A stretch of DNA of 64,000 nt from Nocardioides sp. GTDB taxonomy: Bacteria > Actinomycetota > Actinomycetes > Propionibacteriales > Nocardioidaceae. The notes under the pieces are model-generated. The model searched no databases. It saw only the letters and a program-made list of their open reading frames with translations, and was not told where the DNA came from. Shown one piece after another: positions 1 to 7,660 of the stretch. Both the position numbers and the translations under genes were made by a program. Each line of letters opens with the position of its first letter. Position 1 is the stretch's first letter. Location: assembly GCA_002729525.1 (NCBI GenBank), contig PBYI01000052.1, forward strand, positions 1-64,000, read 5' to 3'.

Positions 1-984
1 ATCGCCGCCGCCCTCGGCCTCTCTCGCCAGTCCGGGTCGCGGTACGTCGGTGAACTCATCGAGCTCCGCTACCGGCTGCCCCGCATCTGGTCCCGCGTGA
101 CCGCCCTCGACCTGCCGCTGTGGAAGGCCCGCAAGATCGCCGCCGCCACGTGCACGCTCCCCGAGGCCGGCGCGGCGTACGTCGACGCCCAGCTCGCCTC
201 GGCCGCCCGCACGACCCTCGCCCAGATCGACCGCACCGTGGACGAGGCCATGGTCCGGTTCGCACCCGACCTGCTGCCTGAGGACCCCTCCGACCACCGC
301 GACGTGATCGTCGACCTCGACAACGCCAAGCACGGCCTCGTCTCCATCGACGCACTCCTCGGCCTCGACGACGCCCTCGACCTCGAGGACGCCCTCCGCG
401 CCGGCGCCGCCGCCCTCAAAGAAGCCGGCTCGGACGACCCGCTCGGCGTACGCCGCGCCAAGGCCCTCGGCGACCTCGCCCGCGGGCAGGTTGCCCTCGA
501 CCTACAGACCGACGGCGTCGGGCGCAGGCCGCTGGTCGTGAACGTGGTGAACGGTCAGGCGACCTGCGAGGCGCTCGTCCGCCCCGGCCTGCCCGTCACC
601 GTGAGCGTCGACCAGGTGCGTGACTGGTGCTCGACCGCTACCCGCGTCACGGTCCGCGAGGTGCTCGACCTGAATGCCGACTACTCGACCGACTCCTACA
701 CACCGACCGAGAAGCTCGCCGCCCAGGTCCGCTGGCTCCACCCGACCTGCGTGTTCCCGCACTGCAGCCGGGCGGCCGAGCACTGCGACCTCGACCACGC
801 CGAGCCCTACGCCGCCGGCGGCCCGACCTCGACGAACAACCTCGCCCCGCTCTGCAGGCGTCACCACCGGATGAAGACCCACGCCCGCTGGCGATACCGA
901 CGCAGACCCGACGGAGTCTTCGAGTGGACCGGCCCGATGGGCCAGGTCTTCGACGTCGACGACCGCCCCGCCCCGGGTGGCTGA
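1..984 (+). CDS. DUF222/HNH endonuclease-domain protein (5' end outside window)
   Basis: The frame is open from base 1, so the true start lies upstream and about 327 residues are visible. The C-terminal part has an HNH-type zinc module: CVFPHCSRAAEHCDLDHAEPY has the first cysteines and the DH pair, then NNLAPLCRRHHRMKTH supplies the second cysteine and the HH. The region before it is helical and charged, as in DUF222 (13E12-repeat-like) proteins, which usually precede such HNH domains in actinobacteria and often occur in many copies per genome. The family is presumed to have nuclease activity, but its biological role is not established. It ends 127 bases before a convergent gene, with a hairpin repeat between them. 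Confidence 0.85.
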   Translation: MAAALGLSRQSGSRYVGELIELRYRLPRIWSRVTALDLPLWKARKIAAATCTLPEAGAAYVDAQLASAARTTLAQIDRTVDEAMVRFAPDLLPEDPSDHRDVIVDLDNAKHGLVSIDALLGLDDALDLEDALRAGAAALKEAGSDDPLGVRRAKALGDLARGQVALDLQTDGVGRRPLVVNVVNGQATCEALVRPGLPVTVSVDQVRDWCSTATRVTVREVLDLNADYSTDSYTPTEKLAAQVRWLHPTCVFPHCSRAAEHCDLDHAEPYAAGGPTSTNNLAPLCRRHHRMKTHARWRYRRRPDGVFEWTGPMGQVFDVDDRPAPGG

Positions 985-1052
985 CTCTCCGTTCGTCGAG
1001 TAGACACGGACGTCGAGTAGCCCACCGCGCCCGGGACCGCAGCACGGTCACC

Positions 1053-1100
1053 GGTGGTTTCGACACCGCCCTCGCTGGCGCTCGGTCGGGCTCAACCACC
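1053..1100. repeat. 48-bp hairpin repeat, copy 1
   Basis: The ends GGTGGTT and AACCACC pair to form a stem, and the GC-rich middle can fold further. A second 48-bp copy lies at 52451-52498, identical at all but three or four positions. This copy sits between two convergent genes, where it could act as a two-way terminator. Confidence 0.7.
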
Positions 1101-1111
1101 TACGGCGCGGG

Positions 1112-2080
1112 TCAGGCGCGGTCGTGCGGCTCGTCCCACACCGACGGGTCCGGGCCCTTCGGGACGACCCCGGACGGGTTGATGTCGGTGTGCACGACGT
1201 AGTAGTGCGCCTTGATCTGGTCGAAGTCGACGGTGTCGCCGAAGCCGGGGGTCTGGAAGAGGTCGCGCGCGTAGCCCCAGAGGTTCGGCATCTCGGTGAG
1301 CTTCTGCCGGTTGCACTTGAAGTGGCCGTGGTAGACCGCGTCGAAGCGCGCGAGGGTGGTGAAGAGCCGCACGTCGGCCTCGGTGATCGACTCACCCATG
1401 AGGAACCGCCGGGTCGACAGGCGCTCCTCGAGCCAGTCCATCGCGGTGAAGAGCCGGTCGTAGGCGTCCTCGTAGGCCTCCTGCGAGCCGGCGAACCCGC
1501 AGCGGTAGACGCCGTTGTTGACCTCGGTGAAGACGCGCTTCATCACGCCCTCCATCTCCTCGCGGAGGTCGGCGGGCCACAGGTCGGGCGCATCGGCCTT
1601 GTGGAAATCCTTCCACTCGTGGAAGAAGTCGTGCGTGATCCACGGGAAGTCGTTGGTGACGAGCAGGCCGGTGGACTCCTCGACCATCGCCGGCACCGTG
1701 ATGCCGCGCGGGTAGTCGGGGAAGCGCTTGAAGTAGGCCTCCTGGAGCCGCTCGATGCCGAGCACCGGGTCCTTGCCGTCGGGGTCGAGGTCGAAGGTCC
1801 ACGAGCGGGCGTCGTGGGTCGGGCCGGGGAGGCCGATGGAGATGACGTCCTGGAGGCCGAGCAGCTCGCGGACGATGATCGCCCGGTTGGCCCAGGGGCA
1901 GGCACGGGCGGCGACGAGCCGGTAGCGGCCGGGCTCGACCGGCCACAGCTCGCCCTCGACGGGCCCGTGATCGGGGGTGCGGGCGTCCTTCGTGATCCGG
2001 TCCGGGACGTAGTTCATGTCCCGGTCGAACGCCTTGCCCTTCTCGACGTAGGTCGGGGTGTGGTCCGTCGACGTGCTCAT
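1112..2080 (-). CDS. Glutathione S-transferase family protein (glutathionyl-hydroquinone reductase-like)
   Basis: This 322-residue cytoplasmic protein matches the Xi-class GST / YqjG-ECM4 family in length and in its active-site motif ACPWANRA, with the catalytic cysteine at residue 61. The N-terminal half is thioredoxin-like. The C-terminal half is all-helical (ITEADVRLFTTLARFDAVYHGHFKCN), which is typical of this family. Characterised members reduce glutathionyl-hydroquinones. Actinobacteria generally use mycothiol rather than glutathione, so the thiol partner here is uncertain. The ATG at 2080 gives the usual family N-terminus. It stands alone between convergent and same-strand neighbours. 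Confidence 0.85.
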   Translation of the reverse strand: MSTSTDHTPTYVEKGKAFDRDMNYVPDRITKDARTPDHGPVEGELWPVEPGRYRLVAARACPWANRAIIVRELLGLQDVISIGLPGPTHDARSWTFDLDPDGKDPVLGIERLQEAYFKRFPDYPRGITVPAMVEESTGLLVTNDFPWITHDFFHEWKDFHKADAPDLWPADLREEMEGVMKRVFTEVNNGVYRCGFAGSQEAYEDAYDRLFTAMDWLEERLSTRRFLMGESITEADVRLFTTLARFDAVYHGHFKCNRQKLTEMPNLWGYARDLFQTPGFGDTVDFDQIKAHYYVVHTDINPSGVVPKGPDPSVWDEPHDRA

Positions 2081-2192
2081 GACGTCGACTCTAGGACCGC
2101 GGACCTCACCCGGTCGGCGGTGCCGGTCGCCACCCGGGACGGGCAGCGACCGGCGTCACGCGTCGTACGACGGTGCGGGCGTCAGGAGGACC

Positions 2193-3335
2193 TCAGGAGG
2201 ACTCGGACTCCGAGACCTTCCAGTCGCCGTCCTCCTTGACCAGCACGAGGGTGCCCTCGTCGGTCTGCTCCTCGTCGCCGAAGAACGACGCGATGTCCTC
2301 GTCGTCGCCGGTGTACTGCGTGGTGACGGTGTAGTCGACTTCGGCGCGGTCGCCGTCCTCCTGGGCGTCCTCGAGCTCGAAGTCGATCTCGAAGTCGTCG
2401 CGGGCGTCCTCGAACTGGCTCTGCATCTCGCTGTCGAGGCTGTCGGTGAAGGCCGAGTCGACACCGTCGCAGTCGTCGGCGTCGTACTCGTCGAAGAGCG
2501 CCTGCTGGTCGTCGGCCGTGATGAGCTCGCAACGGGTGCCGATGTCGAAGGAGCCCGACGCGTCGACGTACTCCTCCGCGACGTCCTGCGGGCTGGACCC
2601 GCCGCCGACGACGGCGAGCGCCAGCACGACCACGATCACCAGCAGCACGAGCGCACCGCCGCCGAGGCCGAGGAGCAGACCGAGGTTGGACTTCTTCTTC
2701 GGCGCACCCGGCCCGGCCTGCCACGACGGCTGGCCGCCGCCGGGCTGCTGCCACGAGGGCTGCCCGCCACCGGGCGGGCCCCACTGACCGGACGGTCCCG
2801 CCTGGCCGGGCTGCCCGGCGGGGGTGCCGTACGACGGCGCGCCCGCCTGCTGGCCGGGCGCGCCCGAGGGCGGGCCCCACGAGGGCGCCCCGCCCGGCTG
2901 CCCCGGCTGGCCGGGCTGCTGGGGCTGGCTGACCTGCTGCCCGGGGGCGCCGTACGACGGGGCGCCGAACGCGCCGCCGCTACCGGCCACCCGGGTGGCG
3001 TCGGCGGGCGGCGCCGCGTCGGCCTGCTGCTCGGGCTGGTCGGGCTGCTCGGGCTGGTCGGGCTGGTCGGGCTGCTCGGGCTGGTCGGGCTGCTCGGGCT
3101 GGTCGGGCTGGTCGGGCTGCGCCGGCTCGTCGGACGACTGCCCGGCGCCGGGACGGTGCCCCACCATCGTCGGCGCGTCGTGCACCGACTGACCGTCGGC
3201 CGGGGTGTCGCCCGCGCCGCCGTCGGGCACCGGGGTGACGTGGTCGGTCCACTGCGAGCCGTCCCACCACCGCAGGTTGCCCTGGCCGTCGGGGTACCAC
3301 CCGGCGGGGGTGCTGGGCTGGTTCGGGTCACTCAT
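2193..3335 (-). CDS. DUF2510 domain membrane protein with proline/glutamine-rich linker
   Basis: The protein has 380 residues. An N-terminal DUF2510 motif (AGWYPDGQGNLRWWDGSQW, about residues 11-29) is followed by a long disordered Pro/Gln/Gly-rich segment, including a DQPEQP-type repeat near residues 70-102. One membrane helix lies near 215-243, and a C-terminal domain of about 135 residues resembles small extracytoplasmic DUF4878/SnoaL-like folds. The ATG at 3335 was chosen because GAGGAG lies just upstream and the DUF2510 motif starts directly after it. The N-terminus is probably cytoplasmic and the C-terminal domain outside. A second DUF2510 protein of similar layout lies at 4512-5435. 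The function is unknown. Confidence 0.85.
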   Translation of the reverse strand: MSDPNQPSTPAGWYPDGQGNLRWWDGSQWTDHVTPVPDGGAGDTPADGQSVHDAPTMVGHRPGAGQSSDEPAQPDQPDQPEQPDQPEQPDQPDQPEQPDQPEQQADAAPPADATRVAGSGGAFGAPSYGAPGQQVSQPQQPGQPGQPGGAPSWGPPSGAPGQQAGAPSYGTPAGQPGQAGPSGQWGPPGGGQPSWQQPGGGQPSWQAGPGAPKKKSNLGLLLGLGGGALVLLVIVVVLALAVVGGGSSPQDVAEEYVDASGSFDIGTRCELITADDQQALFDEYDADDCDGVDSAFTDSLDSEMQSQFEDARDDFEIDFELEDAQEDGDRAEVDYTVTTQYTGDDEDIASFFGDEEQTDEGTLVLVKEDGDWKVSESESS

Positions 3336-3396
3336 CGTGGGTGCTCCTCGGGTCGGCGGGTGCGGGCCTGGTGGCCCCCGCATCGTGTCAGAGTGC

Positions 3397-4401
3397 TCAG
3401 CCGGCGCCCTGCGACGTCGCCGGCACCAGTCCGGCGACGAACTCCAGCTTCTCCAGCACGGGCTCGGGGATCACGAACGGGTAGAGGTCGTCCTTGCCCA
3501 TGCTGCGGTTCATCTGGTTCAGCGCCACCGACAGCGGGGTCCATACCCCGGTGACGACGTCGCGGAAACGCGAGAAGTCGCTGACCGTGCCCAGCGTGAC
3601 CAGGCCGTACTCGCGAGCGGTCTCGATCGCGTCGCAGACGTGCAGGTAGTGCGCCCAGGTCTCGGCGAAGTCCTCGAAGGGATGCATCGTGGCGTAGGTG
3701 GAGATGTAGCTCTCCTCCCAGCCCTCGGGCGCTCCCTCCTCGTAGTGCCGGTCGATGGCGTCCTGGTAGCTCGCCGACTCGTCGCCGAACAGCTCGCGGC
3801 ACCGCTCCATGACCTCGTCGCCACGGACCAGCTGCCACTCGGCGTAGTGGCCGAACTCGTGGCGGAAGTGGCCGAGCATGGTGCGGTAGGGCTCGGCCAT
3901 CTGGGCCCGGACCTTCTCGCGGTAGGCGTCGTCGGACTCGGCGAGGTCGATGGTGATGACGCCGTCGGCGTGGCCGATGACGACGTTCTCCTCGACCGAG
4001 GACAGCAGGTCGAACGCGATGCCGTTCTCGGGGTCGTCGGCGTAGCCCACGACCTCCAGGCCGAGGCTGTCGAGCTCGACGAGGAGGTGGCGCTTGGCCT
4101 GCTCGGCGGCCGGGTAGTTGTCCAGGCCGACGAGGTCGTCGTCGTTGGGGCGGGGGCGGGTCAGGTCGCACGAGGAGCACTGGCCGCCGGCATGGGCGGA
4201 CAGCCAGGTGCAGCCGCTGAGGTTGAGGTTGGCGCAGACGTACCAGGACGTGCCGGTCGCGTCGACGTACCGGCCGGTGGCGTCGACCGGGACGATGGCG
4301 CGCTCGGCGCGCGAGAAGCCGAGCGGGGTGCTGCAGGAGACGCAGACGGAGTTCTCGAAGTGCAGGGCGTTGTCGCACACCCGGCAGCGGAAGGCTTTCA
4401 G
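3397..4401 (-). CDS. Putative zinc-binding metallopeptidase (PF15887-type), apparent CTG start
   Basis: The 334-residue protein starts with a zinc ribbon (cysteines at 6, 9, 20 and 23), followed by a second Cys set (WYVCANLNLSGCTW, GGQCSSC). The metalloprotease motif HEFGH is at residues 181-185, and FAETWAHYLHVCDA probably provides the third ligand region. Family members begin with a Met-Lys-Ala-Phe-Cys-like N-terminus, and here that position is a CTG codon at 4401 with GAGGAG six bases upstream. The nearest in-frame alternative is a GTG about 80 bases upstream, which would add a basic Pro-rich leader. No signal peptide is visible. The substrate is unknown. It sits between the two DUF2510 genes on the same strand. 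Confidence 0.82.
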   Translation of the reverse strand: MKAFRCRVCDNALHFENSVCVSCSTPLGFSRAERAIVPVDATGRYVDATGTSWYVCANLNLSGCTWLSAHAGGQCSSCDLTRPRPNDDDLVGLDNYPAAEQAKRHLLVELDSLGLEVVGYADDPENGIAFDLLSSVEENVVIGHADGVITIDLAESDDAYREKVRAQMAEPYRTMLGHFRHEFGHYAEWQLVRGDEVMERCRELFGDESASYQDAIDRHYEEGAPEGWEESYISTYATMHPFEDFAETWAHYLHVCDAIETAREYGLVTLGTVSDFSRFRDVVTGVWTPLSVALNQMNRSMGKDDLYPFVIPEPVLEKLEFVAGLVPATSQGAG

Positions 4402-4511
4402 GACTCTCTCCTCGGGAGACGTGGGTGACGGTCCCGGGCGTCGTCGCCCGAGACCGTGGAAAGTGTGGGGCACGACGCCCCCGTCGCACCCCACCCGAAC
4501 GCGTCGAGGCA

Positions 4512-5435
4512 TCAGCCGGTCGGGAAGTCCGTCGGGAAGTCGGAGAACAGGTCCGTCGGAAACTCCGACAGCAGGTCGTCGAGCTGGTCCTCGAAGTCCT
4601 CGAGGTCGCCGAGATCGGTGGGCAGGTCGGTCGGGAAGTCGCTGAGGAAGTCGGTCGGGAAGTCCGTGGGGAAGTCGCTGAGGAAGTCCGACGGGAAGTC
4701 CGACAGCAGGTCCGTGGGCAGGTCCGTGGGCAGGTCCGTGGGCAGGTCCGTCGGGAGGTCCCCGAGGTCGCTGGAGCCATCGTCGTCCGGAGCGACGGAG
4801 TCGTCGCCCAGGTCGCCCAGGTCGGGCAGGTCGAACGCGTCGGTGTCGAAGCCGACGTCGTCGATCCGCCAGCCGTCGCCGTCGTCGACCAGCTGGAAGA
4901 GGAATGGCACGTCGGTGCCGTCCTCGCTGATCGTCACCGGCACGGTCGCCTGGTCGCCGTCGACCTCCGCGTCGCCGATCTCGTAGGACCCCGGCTCCAG
5001 CCGGTCCTCGGTGTCGGAGCCCTCGCAGAGGTCCTCCCCGCCGATGAAGTCGTCGGTGACGAGGTCCTCGGCGGCGTCGCAGTCCTGGTCCTCGGCCGCG
5101 GCCAGGAAGGCCTCGACCACCTCCTCGGGGTCGTCCGACCCGCCGGACAGCACGAGCACCAGCGCGACCACGACCGCGACCACGAGCAGCCCGGCGACGC
5201 CGAGCAGCGCCACGAGCGGCCCCCGGGACTTCTTCTGCGAGGCCGGTCCGCCCGGCCCGCCGGTCGGGGTGCCGTACGCCGGGGTGGTCGCGGGGGCGGG
5301 CGGCGGCGGGTAGCCGCCGGTGTCCTGCGCCGGACCCTGGCCCGGCTCGAGCCACGCTCCGCCGTCCCAGTAGCGCTGACCGCCCTGGCCGTCGGGGTAC
5401 CAGCCGGCTGGAGCCTGTCCACCCTGGTCGCTCAT
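4512..5435 (-). CDS. DUF2510 domain membrane protein with acidic tetrapeptide-repeat tail
   Basis: The protein has 307 residues: a DUF2510 motif (AGWYPDGQGGQRYWDGGAW) at 10-28, a Pro/Gly linker, a membrane helix at about 73-98, and a DUF4878-like extracytoplasmic domain to about 205. The tail at 223-307 is built from degenerate four-residue units such as DLPT, DFPT and DFLS. The matching DNA (about 4515-4769) is an imperfect 12-base repeat. The ATG at 5435 has GGAGG just upstream. Its layout parallels the gene at 2193-3335, and the pair flanks a metallopeptidase. The repeated Asp and hydrophobic residues suggest an amphipathic surface tail; this is inference, and the function is unknown. Confidence 0.85.
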   Translation of the reverse strand: MSDQGGQAPAGWYPDGQGGQRYWDGGAWLEPGQGPAQDTGGYPPPPAPATTPAYGTPTGGPGGPASQKKSRGPLVALLGVAGLLVVAVVVALVLVLSGGSDDPEEVVEAFLAAAEDQDCDAAEDLVTDDFIGGEDLCEGSDTEDRLEPGSYEIGDAEVDGDQATVPVTISEDGTDVPFLFQLVDDGDGWRIDDVGFDTDAFDLPDLGDLGDDSVAPDDDGSSDLGDLPTDLPTDLPTDLPTDLLSDFPSDFLSDFPTDFPTDFLSDFPTDLPTDLGDLEDFEDQLDDLLSEFPTDLFSDFPTDFPTG

Positions 5436-5539
5436 CGTGGCCTCCGTGGGGGTCGTGGGGGTCGTGGGGCGATGACGAGCGCCAGCCTCGCAGAAACCAC
5501 GGGGCGTGTGCAGCGTCCCGAGCCGGGTTTTCCCGGACG

Positions 5540-6115
5540 TCAGTCGGCGGTGGCGGTGCCCGAGGGCGTCGACCCGCCCGCCGGGCCGGCGAGGTCGACC
5601 AGCGCCGTCCGCAGGGCGTCGCCGGCGCCCCCGGTGGCGAAGGCGACGAGGTTGCCGGCGTAGTAGCCCGAGCGCGCCTGCTCCAGGTCGGCGTCGGCGA
5701 AGACCGTCTCGACGCCGCCGGCCCACAGGCGCGCGGACGATGGGTCGTCGAAGACCAGCACGACCCAGGCGTCGCCGGAGCCGGACGGCACCCGGCCGAG
5801 GGTCGAGAGTAGGCCGGCGGCTGACGGGGAGAGGTCGAGCGCGTCGGCGAGGGCGTCGTCGCCGGACGGGTCGGTGAGGTCGGCACGGGTGAGCGCCGCG
5901 GCGACCACGTCGGCGTCGGCGTACTGCGGCCCGTCGGTGGCCACCGCGTCGACGCCGGCGGAGGCGAGCGTGTCGGACTCGGCGGTCGACAGCGCGGGCG
6001 CGGTGCCGTCGTCGACTGGGCCGGCCTCCTCGCTGCACGCGCTCGCGCCGAGCAGCACCACGAGCCCGAGCACGGCGGGCGCCAGGGCGGTACGACGACG
6101 TACGGAGCGGCTCAC
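5540..6115 (-). CDS. Predicted lipoprotein, hypothetical
   Basis: The 191-residue protein starts at GTG 6115 (VSRSVRRRT), giving an arginine-rich n-region, a hydrophobic stretch and the lipobox LLGASAC, so it is probably a lipid-anchored exported protein. Further upstream the same frame reads only low-complexity Arg/Pro sequence, so the short start is preferred. The mature part has no motif I recognise; it is Ala/Asp-rich with a short WVVLVFDD strand. It is followed on the same strand by a DUF2510 gene. The function is unknown. Confidence 0.7.
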   Translation of the reverse strand: MSRSVRRRTALAPAVLGLVVLLGASACSEEAGPVDDGTAPALSTAESDTLASAGVDAVATDGPQYADADVVAAALTRADLTDPSGDDALADALDLSPSAAGLLSTLGRVPSGSGDAWVVLVFDDPSSARLWAGGVETVFADADLEQARSGYYAGNLVAFATGGAGDALRTALVDLAGPAGGSTPSGTATAD

Positions 6116-6176
6116 GGCGTCCAACCTGCCAGAGCGGGCCTGAGGCCGGGTCGGAGGGCCGGGCCCACGGGCCGGC

Positions 6177-6743
6177 TCAGCCGTCGACCGAGTCCAGCTC
6201 AGCCTGGATCTCGGGGTCGAGGTCGCGGTCGATCGTGGTGCCGTCGAGCTCGACGATGTAGGAGCGGTCGACGAGCCAGGTGCCGTCGACGCGCTTGACG
6301 AGGTAGACGTAGCGGCCGGTGTGGTCGCCGGGCTGGGCACCGGGCGCGTCGTCGGGCGTCGTCCAGGTCTCGTAGGTGCGCACGGTGGCGGAGTCGCCGT
6401 CCTCGACGACCCGCTCGACCTCGACCCGCAGCGCGTAGACCGACCGCAGGCCGATCCCGGACACGCCCTGGGCGCACGGGCCCTGGTCGAGACGCTCGCG
6501 CAGCGACTCGGTCGTGGAGGCCTGGAAGCCGTCGCAGTCGTAGCGGGCGGACGCGAAGGAGTAGGCGCGGGCGGCGTCGCCAGGTCCCGCCCCGGTGCGC
6601 GAGAGGAGCACGCCGACGCCGGAGACCACCACGACCGCCAGCAGCACCGCGGCGACGAGCCGGGCGCGGGGTCGGACCTTGGCGCGGCCGACGTCGCGGT
6701 GGCGCGGCACGCGGGAGGAGCGTCGCTCGCGAGCGGTGCTCAT
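6177..6743 (-). CDS. Single-pass membrane protein with extracytoplasmic domain, hypothetical
   Basis: The 188-residue protein has a basic N-terminus (MSTARERRSSRVPRHRD), one membrane helix around residues 35-53, and a C-terminal domain of about 130 residues that looks like a SnoaL/DUF4878-type fold (cysteines in RYDCDGF and QGPCAQG, ending in strands such as YVYLVKRVDGTWLVD). The ATG at 6743 has GGGAGAG upstream. An earlier in-frame start would add 17 residues without a better ribosome site. It follows the transglutaminase/ATP-grasp cassette on the same strand by 32 bases and may be co-transcribed. The function is unknown. Confidence 0.7.
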   Translation of the reverse strand: MSTARERRSSRVPRHRDVGRAKVRPRARLVAAVLLAVVVVSGVGVLLSRTGAGPGDAARAYSFASARYDCDGFQASTTESLRERLDQGPCAQGVSGIGLRSVYALRVEVERVVEDGDSATVRTYETWTTPDDAPGAQPGDHTGRYVYLVKRVDGTWLVDRSYIVELDGTTIDRDLDPEIQAELDSVDG

Positions 6744-6775
6744 GCTCTCCCCTAGCGCGCGTGGTCGGGTGTCGG

Positions 6776-7660
6776 TCACCCCTGGAGAGCCCACGGTGCC
6801 ACGTCGACCGCGACCTGCATCGTCGACTTGCGGGCCTCGGTGAAGATGACGCCCTTCAGCGGCGGCACGTCACCGTAATCGCGACCCCAGGCCACGGTCA
6901 CGTAGCGGTCACCGGCCCACTGGTCGTTGGTGGGGTCGAGGGCGAGCCAGTCGTCACCGCCGAGCCAGACCTCGACCCAGGCGTGGGAGGCGTCGGCGCC
7001 GACCACCCGCTCGCGTCCGGGGGGCGGGTCGGTGGACAGGTAGCCGCTGACGTAGCGGGCGGCCAGGCCGTGCCCGCGCAGGCAGGCGAGCAGCAGGTGC
7101 GCGAAGTCCTGGCAGACGCCGGCGCGGGCCTCGAGCACGTGGGCGATGGTCGAGGTGACGGTGGTGGCGGTGTCGTCGTACTCGAAGTCGGCGTGGATGC
7201 GGTGCATCAGGTCGGTGACGGCCTCGCCGACCGGCCGACCCGGCCGCAGCGACGCCGTGGCGTAGTCGTGCGCGCCGGGCACCTGGTCGACCAGCGGCGA
7301 GGGCAGCGCGACGTCGGTGGCCGTCCACGCGAGCGGGGCCGCGGTCTGCACGAGCGGCCGCAGCCGCTCCCACGGGGTCACCAGGGTCTCCTCGGCGTGC
7401 ACCGGGGTGAGCACCTCGACGGTGCCGCGGCCCTCGACGACCAACCGCTGGTGCGGCTCGGTGAGCTGGAAGTAGGTCACGTGGTTGCCGTAGTGGTCGA
7501 GGTCCTCGCGGAGGTCGTTGGGCGCCGGGGCGACCTGCACCTCGTAGTCCTCGACGGTCTGCCAGGGCAGCACCCGGGGGCGCAGGTGCGCGACGCCGAG
7601 GCTGTCGCTCACTGGCTTGTCGTAGGTGTACGTCGTGGTGTGGCGGACGGCGTACTTCAC
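6776..7660 (-). CDS. Transglutaminase-like cysteine protein
   Basis: This 294-residue protein has a bacterial transglutaminase N-terminal beta domain (VKYAVRHTTTYTYDKPVSDS) and a transglutaminase-like core. Candidate catalytic residues are Cys183 in GVCQDFAH, His226 in DASHAWVEVW and Asp242 in ALDPTNDQW. It is cytoplasmic, with no signal peptide. The GTG at 7660 has GGGAGG upstream, and the first four bases overlap the stop of the ATP-grasp/alpha-E gene, so the two are translationally coupled. Family members may hydrolyse or transfer amide bonds. With the neighbouring ligase genes it probably processes the same peptide or amide product; that is inference from context. Confidence 0.9.
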   Translation of the reverse strand: MKYAVRHTTTYTYDKPVSDSLGVAHLRPRVLPWQTVEDYEVQVAPAPNDLREDLDHYGNHVTYFQLTEPHQRLVVEGRGTVEVLTPVHAEETLVTPWERLRPLVQTAAPLAWTATDVALPSPLVDQVPGAHDYATASLRPGRPVGEAVTDLMHRIHADFEYDDTATTVTSTIAHVLEARAGVCQDFAHLLLACLRGHGLAARYVSGYLSTDPPPGRERVVGADASHAWVEVWLGGDDWLALDPTNDQWAGDRYVTVAWGRDYGDVPPLKGVIFTEARKSTMQVAVDVAPWALQG

